Positions 8,048-17,460 of a DNA stretch of 32,750 nt are shown here, in pieces. Origin of the DNA: Phaeobacter sp. HF9A (GTDB taxonomy: Bacteria > Pseudomonadota > Alphaproteobacteria > Rhodobacterales > Rhodobacteraceae); NCBI RefSeq assembly GCF_011806385.1, contig NZ_JAATOX010000037.1:1-32750 (forward strand), written 5' to 3'. Each line of letters starts with the position of its first letter. The stretch's first letter is position 1. The notes under the pieces were generated by a model, which was not told the DNA's origin, did no database searches, and saw nothing but the letters and a program-made list of their open reading frames with translations. Both the position numbers and the translations under genes were made by a program.

Positions 8048-8844
8048 GAGGTGCCTTGCAGGTTCGGGGCCAGATCGGCCAGTTGTGTCAGGATGTCTTT
8101 CAGGTGGACGCGCAGCGGCGCGGCGCGATCCTCGTCGTAGTCGAATGGCAGGGTTTCCTGCGCCAGGTGGGTGGCCTGGGCCAACTCCATCTGGATGGCG
8201 TGAAACCCCTCTTGCGGGCGGCCGTAGTGGCGGGTGGTCCAGCCCCCCTTGAAACGCCCGTTCAGCACATGGGTATAGCCCTGTGCGGCGGCGCAGACCG
8301 ATGTGGTCGCGGCCTCGATCCGCGAATCGCAGCTGGCGCCGTTGTTCGTCCCGATGTTGAAATCCGGCAGGATGCCTTCGAACAGGAACGGGATATGCGA
8401 GCGGATCGAGTGGCAATCATACAGGATCGCAACCCCGTGCCGGTCCCGCACGCGCTCCATCTCGGCCATCAGCGCCGCATGATAAGGCGCGTGATAGGCC
8501 AGTCTGCGCCGTTCGATCTCGGCCGCATCGGGGGCGGTGCTCCAGATCGGCTCGCCATCGAAGTCGCTCAGCGGCACCAGCCCGGTGGTGTTCTGCCCGG
8601 GATAGAGGCTTTCGCCGGACGGGTCCCGGTTGGCGTCGATGGCATAGCGGTGAAACGTCGCCCGCACCGTCGTCGCACCGGGCAGGAGCCCGTCATAGAG
8701 CCGATGAATGTGCCAGTCGGTGTCGCTCAGCGCGCGCCCGCGCGCATTCAGCGCCGAGAGGATATCTTCGGGCAGCCATGTTCCGGTGTGGGGCAGGCCC
8801 AGCACCACGGGGCTGTCACCCTGATGCACCTCGACCGGGGTCAT
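8044..8844 (-). CDS. hutG: N-formylglutamate deformylase
   Basis: A 266-residue metal-dependent amidohydrolase of the FGase family. It hydrolyses N-formylglutamate to glutamate and formate, the last step of the five-step hut route that also needs HutF. Features typical of the family are [14 protein letters not shown] near the N-terminus, [25 protein letters not shown], and [18 protein letters not shown] with candidate metal and catalytic His/Asp residues, then [11 protein letters not shown]. The ATG overlaps the hutH stop by four bases and its own stop overlaps the hutU start by four bases, so translation of the three genes is coupled. The presence of hutF on the other strand supports this assignment over formiminoglutamase. 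Confidence 0.93.
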   Translation of the reverse strand: MTPVEVHQGDSPVVLGLPHTGTWLPEDILSALNARGRALSDTDWHIHRLYDGLLPGATTVRATFHRYAIDANRDPSGESLYPGQNTTGLVPLSDFDGEPIWSTAPDAAEIERRRLAYHAPYHAALMAEMERVRDRHGVAILYDCHSIRSHIPFLFEGILPDFNIGTNNGASCDSRIEAATTSVCAAAQGYTHVLNGRFKGGWTTRHYGRPQEGFHAIQMELAQATHLAQETLPFDYDEDRAAPLRVHLKDILTQLADLAPNLQGTS

Positions 8845-10379
8845 TGCGCCAACTCCGGCAGGGCCACGCCGGAGGCCGCGACACAGCCCCCCTCGCCGAC
8901 GAGGCGCGCGGCCCGTTCCAGGTCCGGGGCCAGGTAGCGGTCCGTGGTCATGGTCGCGACCTCGGCACGCAGGGCCGCGATCACCTTGGCAAGCGGGGCG
9001 CTGGTCTCGAGCGGCGCACGGAACTCAACACCCTGCGCGGCACAGAGCAACTCCACCCCGAGGATACGGTTGAGGTTCTCCACCATCCGCGACAGGCGGC
9101 GCGCGCCATGGGCGGCCATACTGACGTGATCTTCCTGGTTGGCGCTGGTCGGCGTGCTGTCGGTGACGCAGGGGTTGGCCAGGTGCTTGTTCTCGCTCAT
9201 CAGCGCAGCGGTTGTGACCTCGGCGATCATGAAGCCCGAGCTGAGGCCGGGATTGGGCGTCAGGAAGGGCGGCAGGTGAAAGCTCAGCGCCGGGTCGACC
9301 ATCAGGGCAATGCGCCGCTGGGCGATAGCGCCGATTTCGGACAGGGCCAGCGCAATCATGTCGGCGGCAAAGCCGACCGGCTCGGCATGGAAATTCCCGC
9401 CCGAGACGATCATCCCTGCCTCGGTCAGCACCAGCGGATTATCGGTCGCGGCGTTCGCCTCGGTTTCAAGCGTGCCGGCGGCCATGCGCAGCATGTCGAG
9501 CGCCGCTCCGGTGACCTGGGGCTGGCAACGGATGCAATAGGGATCCTGCACCCGCAGGTCATCGTCGCGGTGGCTGTCGCGGATCGCCGAGCCGTCCAGC
9601 AGCGCCCGCAGTGCGGCAGCGGCGTCGATCTGGCCGGAATGGCCGCGCAGGCTGTGGATTTCGGGCTGGAATGGCGCGGTCGAGCCCATCACCGCATCGG
9701 TGGACAGCGCCGATGTCACCAGTGCGGCCTGCGCCGCGCGCCAACCGCCAAACAGACCGGCCAGCGCAAAGGCGGTCGAGAACTGGGTACCGTTGATCAG
9801 CGCCAGCCCCTCTTTCGCGCCCAGCACGATCGGCGTCAGCCCAGCCGCCGCCAGTGCCTGCCCACCGGGCATCACCGTACCATCGAATTCGGCCTCGCCC
9901 TCGCCCATCATCACGGCGGCCATATGCGCCAGCGGCGCCAGATCGCCAGAGGCGCCGACCGAGCCTTGCGCCGGGATCACCGGGGTGACGCCCTGCGCCA
10001 GCATCGCCTCGATCAGACTGACGAGATCGAGCCGCACGCCCGAGGCGCCGCGCCCGAGGCTGAGCAGTTTCAGCGCCATCATCAGCCGCGCGACCGGGCG
10101 GGGAATCGCCTCGCCCACGCCACAGCAATGGCTCAGGATCAGATTCCGTTGCAGGGTCGCGGTGTCCTTGGGCTCGATCTTCACCGAGGCGAGTTTGCCA
10201 AAGCCGGTGTTCACGCCGTAAACGGCGGCATTGCCGGCTGCCGCGGATGCGATGCGCCGGGCCGCCTCTTCCATTGCCGGGTGACAGGCGGGATCAAGCG
10301 CCACGGAACATTCGTCCCAGTATATTTGGGCCAGGTCGGCCAGCGTGGCCTTGCCGGGCGTAAGGATCAGGTGTTGCAC
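8841..10379 (-). CDS. hutH: Histidine ammonia-lyase
   Basis: Converts L-histidine to trans-urocanate and ammonia with the self-made MIO cofactor. The predicted protein is 512 residues, the usual length. The MIO triad Ala-Ser-Gly is at 143-145 in [15 protein letters not shown]; the catalytic Tyr lies in VYGVNTGFG (Y54), and N196 in LINGTQFST. Further blocks are NTAT-type [23 protein letters not shown] and [13 protein letters not shown] placed the start at GTG 10379 (reads [12 protein letters not shown] after the initiator) because GGAGG lies six bases upstream, inside the end of hutI. An upstream in-frame ATG at 10637 would add a leader unlike the family. It overlaps hutI by about 13 bases and hutG by four. 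Confidence 0.95.
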   Translation of the reverse strand: MQHLILTPGKATLADLAQIYWDECSVALDPACHPAMEEAARRIASAAAGNAAVYGVNTGFGKLASVKIEPKDTATLQRNLILSHCCGVGEAIPRPVARLMMALKLLSLGRGASGVRLDLVSLIEAMLAQGVTPVIPAQGSVGASGDLAPLAHMAAVMMGEGEAEFDGTVMPGGQALAAAGLTPIVLGAKEGLALINGTQFSTAFALAGLFGGWRAAQAALVTSALSTDAVMGSTAPFQPEIHSLRGHSGQIDAAAALRALLDGSAIRDSHRDDDLRVQDPYCIRCQPQVTGAALDMLRMAAGTLETEANAATDNPLVLTEAGMIVSGGNFHAEPVGFAADMIALALSEIGAIAQRRIALMVDPALSFHLPPFLTPNPGLSSGFMIAEVTTAALMSENKHLANPCVTDSTPTSANQEDHVSMAAHGARRLSRMVENLNRILGVELLCAAQGVEFRAPLETSAPLAKVIAALRAEVATMTTDRYLAPDLERAARLVGEGGCVAASGVALPELAQ

Positions 10380-11584
10380 AGGGTGCCTCCGAAAATGCGG
10401 CTGTGAAGGGGGTTGAAACCGATGCGATACGCCAGCTCTGCTGGGTGGGCGACGGACCAGACCGCAAGATCGGCCCGCATCCCCGGCGCGATCATGCCGC
10501 GATCCTTCAGCCCTAGCGCGCGCGCAGCATGCGCTGTTGCCCCGCGCAACGCCTCTTCCGGGGTCATGCGGAACAGGGTGCACCCCATGTTCATCGTCAG
10601 CAACAGCGACGCGAGCGGCGAGGAGCCGGGGTTGCAATCGGTGGCCAGCGCCATCGGCACGCCGTGTTCGCGAAACAGGTCGATGGGCGGCATCTGCGTC
10701 TCGCGCAGCGTATAGAAGGCGCCCGGCAGCAGCACCGCCACCGTTCCCGCCTGCGCCATGGCCGCGACGCCGGTGGCGTCGAGGTATTCGACATGATCCG
10801 CCGAGAGCGCCCCGTAAGACGCCGCAAGCCGCGCCCCACCCAGGTTCGACAGCTGCTCGGCATGCAGTTTCACCGGCAGGCCAAGCTCGCGCGCCACGTC
10901 GAACACGCGGGCGATCTGATCGGGAAGGAAGGCGATGCCTTCGCAGAACCCGTCGACCGCATCGACCAGACCTTCTGCATGGGCCTCGCGCAGGGTGGGG
11001 ATGCAGATCTCGTCGATATAGGCATCCGCGCGACCGGCGAACTCAGCCGGGATCGCGTGCGCCCCCAGAAAGCTGGTGCGTACCGTCACCGGGCGCAGCT
11101 GCGCGATCCGGCGCGCCACACGCAGCATGGTCAGCTCGGTTTCGCGGTCCAGCCCGTAGCCGGATTTGATTTCCAGCGTCGTCACCCCTTCGGCGATCAA
11201 CGCATCCACGCGCGTCAGCGCCTCTTCAAGAAGGGTCTCGGGCGTGGCCGTCCGCGTCGCGCCAACGGTTGACACGATACCGCCCCCTGCCCGCGCCACC
11301 TCTTCATAGCTGGCGCCCTGAAGCCGCATTTCGAATTCGCGAGCGCGGTTACCGCCAAACACGAGATGGCTGTGGCAATCAATCAGGCCCGGCGTCATCA
11401 GCCGCCCGCCGAAGCCGGTGCGCGCAAGTCCGGCGTATCGGGCGGGCAGATCGGCTTTGGGGCCGACCCAGGCCACCTGCCCGTCCTCGACCACGAGAGC
11501 CGCCCGCTCGATCAGACCGTAGGGCAGCTCGCCGTCACAGGTCGCGATGGTGAGATCGGTGAAAATATGACTGGCAGCGTTCAT
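10367..11584 (-). CDS. hutI: Imidazolonepropionase
   Basis: Hydrolyses imidazolone-5-propionate to N-formimino-L-glutamate. A 405-residue amidohydrolase with the metal-binding motif [19 protein letters not shown] (H71, H73), [39 protein letters not shown] and the active-site TDCNPGSSP. The start ATG 11584 has GAGGA five bases away; an ATG at 11608 lacks an SD. It is the first gene of the minus-strand operon and faces hutF across 84 bases that hold a strong palindrome, probably the HutC operator. Its 3' end contains the ribosome binding site and start of hutH. Confidence 0.95.
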   Translation of the reverse strand: MNAASHIFTDLTIATCDGELPYGLIERAALVVEDGQVAWVGPKADLPARYAGLARTGFGGRLMTPGLIDCHSHLVFGGNRAREFEMRLQGASYEEVARAGGGIVSTVGATRTATPETLLEEALTRVDALIAEGVTTLEIKSGYGLDRETELTMLRVARRIAQLRPVTVRTSFLGAHAIPAEFAGRADAYIDEICIPTLREAHAEGLVDAVDGFCEGIAFLPDQIARVFDVARELGLPVKLHAEQLSNLGGARLAASYGALSADHVEYLDATGVAAMAQAGTVAVLLPGAFYTLRETQMPPIDLFREHGVPMALATDCNPGSSPLASLLLTMNMGCTLFRMTPEEALRGATAHAARALGLKDRGMIAPGMRADLAVWSVAHPAELAYRIGFNPLHSRIFGGTLCNT

Positions 11585-11631
11585 AATATCCTCGGCGTCA
11601 CTATTCATATTTATTTGTATGCCATTTTCAT

Positions 11632-11649
11632 ATTATGTCTAGTCATAAT
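11632..11649. promoter_or_regulatory. Near-perfect palindrome between hutI and hutF, candidate HutC operator
   Basis: ATTATGTCTAGTCATAAT is an 18-bp dyad with one mismatched pair, centred on CTAG, in the 84-bp divergent hutI/hutF region. The half-site AGACATAA (minus strand) recurs once at 13650-13657 in the hutD/hutC intergenic region. GntR/HutC proteins bind such short AT-rich dyads and are released by urocanate; that this is the site is inference from position and recurrence. Confidence 0.55.
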
Positions 11650-11668
11650 GTCAAGGAAAGGAGCCGAG

Positions 11669-13030
11669 ATGGCAATTTTTGCGAAAAACGCCCTACTTTC
11701 AGATGGTTGGGAAAATGATGTACGAATCGAGACAGATGGCACCCGGATCGCCACCCTGCGAATCGGCAGCAAAAGTGCCCCCGGCGACACTTTGGTCGAT
11801 ACGCTGCTGCCCGCGCTGTCGAACTTGCACAGCCATAGCTTTCAGCGCGCGATGGCTGGGATGACCGAGTATCGGGCCAGTGAACGCGACAGTTTCTGGA
11901 GCTGGCGCGAGCTCATGTACCGCTTCGTCGACCGCCTGACCCCCGAGCAGATTGAGGCGATCGCCGCGCTGACGTTCCTTGAAATGCAGGAAGCGGGATA
12001 TGCCGCCGTGGCCGAGTTCCACTATGTGCATCACCAGCCCGACGGGCGCGCCTATGACGACAAGGCCGAGCTGTCGGCCCGGATCTGCGCGGCGGCGGCG
12101 CATACCGGCATCGGCCTGACGCTGCTGCCCGTGCTCTACAGCTATGGCGGGGCGGGTCAGACGCAGCTGGCCGGCGGCCAACTGCGGTTCGGCAACACGC
12201 CCGAAGCCTATCTTGCGCTGATCGACGCGACCCGCACGCATCTGTCGGACCTGCCCGGTGACGCCGGCCTTGGCATCGCACCGCATTCGCTGCGCGCCAC
12301 ATGCCCCGACGAGCTGGCGCAGGTGCTGGCCGCGCGGCCAGCGGGGCCGGTGCATATCCATATCGCCGAGCAGGTGAAAGAGGTCGAGGACGTCAGTGCC
12401 TGGCTGGGCCAGCGCCCGGTCGAGTGGCTGCTGAATCACACCGAAGTCGGGCCGGACTGGTGCCTGATCCATGCCACCCACATGACCGACGCGGAAACCC
12501 GCGCGATGGCCGCCAGCGGCGCCGTGGCCGGCCTGTGCCCGATCACCGAAGCCAACCTGGGCGACGGCGCGTTCAACGGCCCTACCTACCTCGAGGCAGG
12601 CGGCGCCTTTGGCGTCGGCTCCGATTCGAACGTGCGGATTTCGCTCACCGAAGAACTGCGCACCCTAGAATATTCGCAGCGCCTGCGCGACATGGGCCGC
12701 AACGTGCTGGCAAGCGACGCCCTGAGCACCGGCGCCACGCTCTATCAGGGTGCCGCGACCGGCGGCGCCCGCGCGCTGGCCCGCGACTCTGGCCGGATCG
12801 AAACGGGGGCGCTGGCCGATCTGGTGGCCATCGACAGCGCCACCCCGGCGCTGTGCGCGCTCGGCAACGACCGGCTGCTTGACGGCCTCGTCTTTGCGGC
12901 GGCCGACACCGCCGTGACCGATCTGTGGAGCGCAGGCCGCCACCAGGTGCGCGGCGGCCGACACATCGCGCGCGACACTATCGAAAAGAACTATCGCCAG
13001 GCGATGGCCGCTCTCATGGCCGCGCTGTAG
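11669..13030 (+). CDS. hutF: Formimidoylglutamate deiminase
   Basis: Deaminates N-formimino-L-glutamate to N-formyl-L-glutamate and ammonia, providing the substrate of HutG. A 453-residue amidohydrolase-superfamily enzyme: metal motif NLHSHSFQRAMAGMTEYR (H54, H56), FHYVHHQPDG, LLPVLYSYGGAG, GIAPHSLRA, HIHIAEQVKEVED, IHATHMTDAE and GVGSDSNVRISLTEELR, which carry the expected His and Asp ligands. The start ATG 11669 is preceded by AAGGAG; an ATG at 11648 adds seven residues and overlaps the palindrome. It is transcribed away from hutI and converges on hutD, 15 bases apart. Confidence 0.95.
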   Translation: MAIFAKNALLSDGWENDVRIETDGTRIATLRIGSKSAPGDTLVDTLLPALSNLHSHSFQRAMAGMTEYRASERDSFWSWRELMYRFVDRLTPEQIEAIAALTFLEMQEAGYAAVAEFHYVHHQPDGRAYDDKAELSARICAAAAHTGIGLTLLPVLYSYGGAGQTQLAGGQLRFGNTPEAYLALIDATRTHLSDLPGDAGLGIAPHSLRATCPDELAQVLAARPAGPVHIHIAEQVKEVEDVSAWLGQRPVEWLLNHTEVGPDWCLIHATHMTDAETRAMAASGAVAGLCPITEANLGDGAFNGPTYLEAGGAFGVGSDSNVRISLTEELRTLEYSQRLRDMGRNVLASDALSTGATLYQGAATGGARALARDSGRIETGALADLVAIDSATPALCALGNDRLLDGLVFAAADTAVTDLWSAGRHQVRGGRHIARDTIEKNYRQAMAALMAAL

Positions 13031-13045
13031 CGCCGCCAGACACCG

Positions 13046-13600
13046 CTACCCGCCCTGCGATAGCGAGATCAGCAATATGCTGTCACCGTCGGCCAGGGTC
13101 AGGGTGGCGGCCTCGCCCTCCAGCAGGACGGTATCGCCCGCATCGAAAGGAGCACGGTTCAGATGGAACCCCTCGGCCAGACCAAAGACCACCCGCAGCG
13201 GGGCCTGCGCGTCAGGGACAAGGGGGCCTTCGAACGGGCCCTTCAACACGCTGACCTCGGCGTGCACCCGGCCCGCGTCATACATCAGGTTCAGATCGCG
13301 CAGCGGACCGTTCGGCAACCGGGCCGAGACAGGCAAACCGCCATCGAAGGTCAGCGGCGCATGCAGCGCCGCAACCAGTGTCTCGCTGGGGGTGTCCAGC
13401 ATCATCGGCCCGCCCCGGATCACGGTGAGCACGCGCGTCAGGCCCGCGAAATCGGAGAACGGCCCCTCCGAATCCACATCCGCGATGCTGAGGCGCCACA
13501 GCAGGCCGCCATCATCTTCGGCCCGCGCCACCTCGCGCGTGATGCCTCCACCATTGCGCCAGGGTGTTTCTTTCGTTTCGGTAAATCTGATAGACTGCAT
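13046..13600 (-). CDS. hutD: HutD-family cupin protein
   Basis: A 184-residue protein of the HutD family, a double-stranded beta-helix fold found in hut loci and proposed to set an upper limit on hut activity, perhaps by binding formylglutamate. Typical sequence is visible at the start (RFTETKETPWRNGGGITREVA, with the conserved TPWRNGGG), then WRLSIADVDSEGPFSDFAGLTR and LTVIRGGPMML. The start ATG 13600 has AAAGG six bases upstream. It is divergent from hutC, with 81 bases between the starts, and converges on hutF. Confidence 0.9.
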   Translation of the reverse strand: MQSIRFTETKETPWRNGGGITREVARAEDDGGLLWRLSIADVDSEGPFSDFAGLTRVLTVIRGGPMMLDTPSETLVAALHAPLTFDGGLPVSARLPNGPLRDLNLMYDAGRVHAEVSVLKGPFEGPLVPDAQAPLRVVFGLAEGFHLNRAPFDAGDTVLLEGEAATLTLADGDSILLISLSQGG

Positions 13601-13649
13601 TCGTGGCCTTTTGTGTGGGATTTTCACCGTCGCGCCTGATAATAATCGC

Positions 13650-13657
13650 AGACATAA
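13650..13657 (+). promoter_or_regulatory. Candidate HutC half-site in the hutD/hutC region
   Basis: AGACATAA here matches exactly one arm of the hutI/hutF palindrome at 11632-11649. The opposite arm is not well conserved. It lies 25 bases before the hutC start, where autoregulation would act. An eight-base match in AT-rich DNA is weak evidence on its own. Confidence 0.3.
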
Positions 13658-13681
13658 CAATAATAAACATAGGAAATAACT

Positions 13682-14374
13682 GTGGCAAATCTGACCTATC
13701 GCGACGTGAAAGCGGAAATCCTGCGACGCATCCGCGCCGACATCTGGCCACCCGGAATGCTGCTGCCGGGCGAAGTCGACATCGCCACGGAAATGGGCTG
13801 CGCCCGCGCCACGGTGAATCGCGCCATGCGCGAACTGTCCGACGAAGGCGTGATCGACAGGCGCCGCAAGGCGGGCACGCGCGTCAACACCGCGCCCACC
13901 CGCCAGGTAAAGTTCCAGATTCCAGTGGTGCGGCGCGAAATCGAGGCGACGGGCGCCGAATACCGCTATGCGCTGGCCTCGCAAGACATCGTGCCCGCAC
14001 CCGACTGGCTGCGCGCGCGCCTTGCGCTGAAACCGGACACGCGACTGCTGCACCTTGAATGTATGCACTATTCCAACGGCCAGCCCTTCCAATTCGAAGA
14101 CCGCTGGATCAACCTGTCGACGGTACCTTCGGCCGAAGAGGTGAACTGGTCGGTCGAAATGCCCAACGAATGGCTGATCCGCACGTTGCCCTTCACGGAT
14201 GCGGAATTGCGGTTTTCGGCCACCTCGGCGGACGAAAAGCTAAGCCGCTTTCTGCTGGTGCCGCCCGGAGCGTCGATCTTTACCATCGAGCGCTCGACAT
14301 GGCTCGACCTTGACGCGGTGACGACCGCGCGCCTGTTCTTCGGCCCTGGCTACCAGATGGTCGCGCGCTATTGA
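13682..14374 (+). CDS. hutC: Histidine-utilisation repressor, GntR family (HutC subfamily)
   Basis: A 230-residue cytoplasmic repressor. Residues 1-70 form the GntR winged helix (LTYRDVKAEILRRI, GEVDIATEMGCARATVNRAMRELSDEGVIDRRRKAGTRV), and residues 90-230 a UTRA effector domain ending TARLFFGPGYQMVARY, as in HutC proteins whose inducer is urocanate. The start is GTG at 13682 with AGGA seven bases upstream. It is divergent from hutD. A loss of urocanase (see hutU) would be expected to raise urocanate and keep this repressor off DNA, an interesting consequence if the stop is real. Confidence 0.93.
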   Translation: MANLTYRDVKAEILRRIRADIWPPGMLLPGEVDIATEMGCARATVNRAMRELSDEGVIDRRRKAGTRVNTAPTRQVKFQIPVVRREIEATGAEYRYALASQDIVPAPDWLRARLALKPDTRLLHLECMHYSNGQPFQFEDRWINLSTVPSAEEVNWSVEMPNEWLIRTLPFTDAELRFSATSADEKLSRFLLVPPGASIFTIERSTWLDLDAVTTARLFFGPGYQMVARY

Positions 14375-14390
14375 GGCCCAGCGGCGACAG

Positions 14391-14409
14391 GCGCGGCAAT
14401 ATTCCGCGC
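14391..14409 (+). terminator. Stem-loop after hutC
   Basis: GCGCGG at 14391-14396 pairs with CCGCGC at 14404-14409 around CAATATT, 17 bases after the hutC stop. The following bases are not a T-run, so this is a weak terminator candidate. The remaining 200 bases up to 14609 hold only unrecognised short open frames. Confidence 0.35.
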
Positions 14410-14609
14410 TGATCGTCCTCCTTTGTGGATCATCGCAGACCCACCTTGGCACATCGATGCCGTCGGGGAGCGGTCACATCATCAGAGCCCGGACACGTCC
14501 ATTTCTCGGCCTCGGCTAGAGGTGTCGAGATACGGCTCGATAAGCAGGCCCTACGGGATAGCGCTGCCGAGTTTTACGGGAAGCTCAGGTTTTTCTCGGA
14601 CACGCAGAA

Positions 14610-16589
14610 CTATTCAACGGGGATGGCCGACATCATCTCCTGGAAGGTATCCTTCACAGCCTGCGCCGAAGGATCGGCCTTCAGCCATTCTTCGGTACCA
14701 AACTTGACCGTTGTGAAGTCGATATTGATAAACCCAAAGACATCCTGTGTTCGGCGATTGTATATCGCGCCAACTAGTGTCTCTCCACACCCGGCTGGAC
14801 CACATGCCAGTCCAACATAGATATCCCCGACATGGCTATTGGGCGGCAAGTAGACCGATTCTGCGAGAGTCTCGGACAAGATTTGTCGCAGAGCCTCGGC
14901 ATGCTCGGAAGATGCGATCACCGACTGGACGGCCTCTTGCGAGAGAATATCAAAGGCGTTTCCGCCGTCGATCTGACCGGTGGGCTTCACAGGTTTGCGC
15001 CGTGCAGCAAGGTCGGATTCTCTTTGCGCCAACCGATCAGCCTCACGCGACCTCGCTTCCGCTTTCGCTGCCTCGGCCTCTGCCGCGCGCTGCGCCTTGG
15101 CCTCGCGGCGCTCGATGGTTTTCCAATCCTCCTCGGACACGGGTTCGAAATCGACAGATGGTCCCGAGGTGACGGAAATTCGCAAAGGATCAATATCGTC
15201 ACTTCGATAGGGAAAAATTTCAAAGCTGCTCGACACTCCGTTTTCAGCGGCAACGGTCGCCACGACCCGGGAGCCGCGATAGTGCACCACGACATCCGCC
15301 GCCTTCGTGCATGCTCCGAACGGTTCGGACAGCAGACCGTGTTCAGACGCATCGACCCAAAGCCAGCGATAGGCCTCGGCACATCCGTCGGGCAACGATG
15401 GACCCGAAAAACGGATCAGGGCCAATGCTTCGCTCACGGCCACGATACGCGCGCTGTCAGGCGTGAACGAGGGGACAAGAACGCGCCCACCGATCCGCGG
15501 TGATCCGCCTTCGAAATCAACACGGGTTTGCCCGCGATTATCGCCCGTACCAATCTTATGGATCATTAGATCAGCCGAGCGTCCGAACCTTGGATACTCT
15601 ACCTCCGGCGAAGCAAGCTCGGGTGGGGTCTCCCTCTCTTGGTCGGGCGGCGTTGTCGCGGACGACACGACACGGGCGATATCCGCCGATATTGCCTCAT
15701 TCGTCGCGATCTTGCAGTCGTTGCTTCCATAGAACAGCGCGCCATCGGCGCAGGCTTCGCTGGCCGGGGTTTCCGCCCCGGCGATTGCCTGCGTTTCCTG
15801 GGCATCCTTTGTGGGCGCAGGGGCGAGCGGAGCTCCAAAACGCCCGAAGGCAAGATAGACCAGATAGCCCTCGAAACGGTCACTCCCTTCCTGGTAGAGC
15901 GCGAGGCGACCGTCCTCGATCCGCAGGTTGACACATCCCTCCCGGAGGCAAAGTTGACGCACACCATAAGAGGTCATCTCAAGCACGTGTTTGCCCCGCT
16001 TATCCAACATGGCTCCGGTTCCGTCCGGCCTCAGTTCGACAGCAAATATGCCCGATCCCGGCTGATCGACATAGACCGTCCCGGGGAGTGAGGCGGTCAA
16101 ATCCCCGGTAAACGATGCAGGGTTGTGGCGAACGAATCCTGGCCAGGCTGCAAAGATGCGGGACGAGCCGTAGGGGTCTTCCTGAAATGGGCGCCAGCTT
16201 CCGTCGCTTTGCGGATAGACCGTGGACCAACCGCTGCCGATTCCATAGGTATTGCCGCGTTTGCAAACCTCCTCGCCATTCAACTCGAAATCAAAACAGA
16301 TGACATTTTGATCGGCAGCGCGCCACGCCGCCTCTCCGCCTTTGCCACTCGCATAGGTAAACTGTGCGGTGCCAGTCGGTGACAAGTAGACCGACCAGAC
16401 CGCATAGTCCCCCACCGTCACCCCAACGAGCGTGTGCCCCGACAGTTCAGACAAGGGCGGCATCGGATCGGCATGCGCATTCTCCATGCCAAAGCCCAGC
16501 ATCGCGAAGGCGCAAGCTGCGAGGCTTGAGCGAATTGAAGAATTTGGAACGGGTCGCAGGCGAGAGAGTTCAGCAAATAGAGAGGACAT
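14610..16589 (-). CDS. Large secreted protein of unknown function with C-terminal coiled coil
   Basis: A 659-residue protein I do not recognise. The N-terminus reads as a signal peptide (IRSSLAACAFAMLGFGMENAHA, cleavage likely after AHA near residue 40), so it is periplasmic or secreted. Two beta-rich segments follow (about 45-160 and 165-255), with VWSVYLSPTGTAQFTY and FAVELRPDGTGAML looking like related repeats: both describe an aromatic/charged strand followed by P-x-G-T-[AG]. There are several cysteines (ICFDFELNGEEVC, LCLREGC). Residues about 500-550 are an Ala/Glu/Arg-rich probable coiled coil. The C-terminal 100 residues are globular with LACGPAGCGETL. No SD precedes ATG 16589. It is divergent from the ECF sigma gene. 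Confidence 0.75.
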   Translation of the reverse strand: MSSLFAELSRLRPVPNSSIRSSLAACAFAMLGFGMENAHADPMPPLSELSGHTLVGVTVGDYAVWSVYLSPTGTAQFTYASGKGGEAAWRAADQNVICFDFELNGEEVCKRGNTYGIGSGWSTVYPQSDGSWRPFQEDPYGSSRIFAAWPGFVRHNPASFTGDLTASLPGTVYVDQPGSGIFAVELRPDGTGAMLDKRGKHVLEMTSYGVRQLCLREGCVNLRIEDGRLALYQEGSDRFEGYLVYLAFGRFGAPLAPAPTKDAQETQAIAGAETPASEACADGALFYGSNDCKIATNEAISADIARVVSSATTPPDQERETPPELASPEVEYPRFGRSADLMIHKIGTGDNRGQTRVDFEGGSPRIGGRVLVPSFTPDSARIVAVSEALALIRFSGPSLPDGCAEAYRWLWVDASEHGLLSEPFGACTKAADVVVHYRGSRVVATVAAENGVSSSFEIFPYRSDDIDPLRISVTSGPSVDFEPVSEEDWKTIERREAKAQRAAEAEAAKAEARSREADRLAQRESDLAARRKPVKPTGQIDGGNAFDILSQEAVQSVIASSEHAEALRQILSETLAESVYLPPNSHVGDIYVGLACGPAGCGETLVGAIYNRRTQDVFGFINIDFTTVKFGTEEWLKADPSAQAVKDTFQEMMSAIPVE

Positions 16590-16917
16590 AATAATAGTGT
16601 TCTGGCTTGTGTTCTTTGTCAGCGTAGACAGAGGTAAATATCTCTGATCGCTGGCAATTCTTTATTGTAAGGTCGCCAGATGCAAGCATTCTATGTGTGA
16701 TCGGTCGCGAACATTTTCCGACTGCAATCTGTTGTGCTGCGACGGAGTAGCGCAAACTGTTGCCCCTCTCCGCCCTACGCCGCGGCGTTCGGTACGACAG
16801 GATGGAGGTCTGGCATCGGCTGATATCCTCCGCCGGAACCGGTGCAGTTTTAGCGCTGGCCTTTCCAAGCCCACTCGCGCAATACTTCCGCGAACCCTGT
16901 TGGAACAGTGGCCGCAC
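16590..16917. other. Divergent intergenic region between secreted protein and ECF sigma genes
   Basis: About 328 bases separate the two divergent starts. The sigma reading frame stays open upstream to about 16693, but that leader has no family resemblance and no ribosome site, so I treat it as non-coding. I see GGAAC-like motifs (16832-16840 and 16901-16906) that could be ECF -35 elements, but no matching -10 that I would defend. Confidence 0.4.
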
Positions 16918-17460
16918 GTGACCCAGAAGAGCGACATTGAAAGCATGATCTTGCAAGTGGGTCTTGGTGACCGCGCTGCATTTTCTGCACTCTATGATGC
17001 GACCTCGGCGAAACTTTTTGGCGTTTGCCTGCGTGTCTTGAACAATAGGGCCGAAGCCGAAGACGTGCTCCAGAACGTCTTTGTAAAGATCTGGCAGAAG
17101 GCCAATCTTTACAGCGCCAACGGATATAGCCCTATGACCTGGTTGATTACCTTGGCGCGTAATGCGGCGATCGACAAGCTGCGCGCACGCAGGGGCGGCA
17201 CCGTGGATATTGATGATGTCCACGATCTTTCCGACGATGCGCCCACGCCCGAGGCCGAGGCGATCGCCTCCTCCGAGAGGGCGCGTTTGAACGGCTGCCT
17301 GGACGAGCTGGAGGCCGATAAATCAGAGGCTGTGCGTCGCGCCTATCTGGACGGTGACAGCTATCAGGACCTGGCGGCACGCTACGATGTACCGCTCAAT
17401 ACAATGCGCACATGGCTGCGACGCAGCCTGCTGAAACTGAGGGAATGCCTGAGCCGATGA
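16918..17460 (+). CDS. ECF RNA polymerase sigma factor
   Basis: A group-IV sigma factor of about 180 residues. Region 2 is clear (AAFSALYDATSAKLFGVCLRV, then AEDVLQNVFVKIWQKA with the core-binding and -10 recognition helices and ARNAAIDKLRARR). Region 4 reads SEAVRRAYLDGDSYQDLAARYDVPLNTMRTWLRRSLLKLRECL, a -35 binding helix-turn-helix. The start is uncertain: GTG 16918 or ATG 16945. Its stop overlaps the next gene's ATG, so the sigma factor and its regulator are translated together. The downstream fasciclin gene is a likely target. This trio is a recurrent arrangement in Rhodobacteraceae, from memory. The activating stress is not evident. Confidence 0.9.
   Translation: MTQKSDIESMILQVGLGDRAAFSALYDATSAKLFGVCLRVLNNRAEAEDVLQNVFVKIWQKANLYSANGYSPMTWLITLARNAAIDKLRARRGGTVDIDDVHDLSDDAPTPEAEAIASSERARLNGCLDELEADKSEAVRRAYLDGDSYQDLAARYDVPLNTMRTWLRRSLLKLRECLSR

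Noticed and set aside
14425..14820. Plus-strand open frame between hutC and the secreted protein
   Set aside because: No ribosome site or recognisable motif, and its second half is antisense to the C-terminus of the 659-residue protein.
16693..16917. 75-residue N-terminal extension of the ECF sigma factor
   Set aside because: Open frame continues upstream but has no similarity to sigma factors, and family lengths fit a start at 16918 or 16945.
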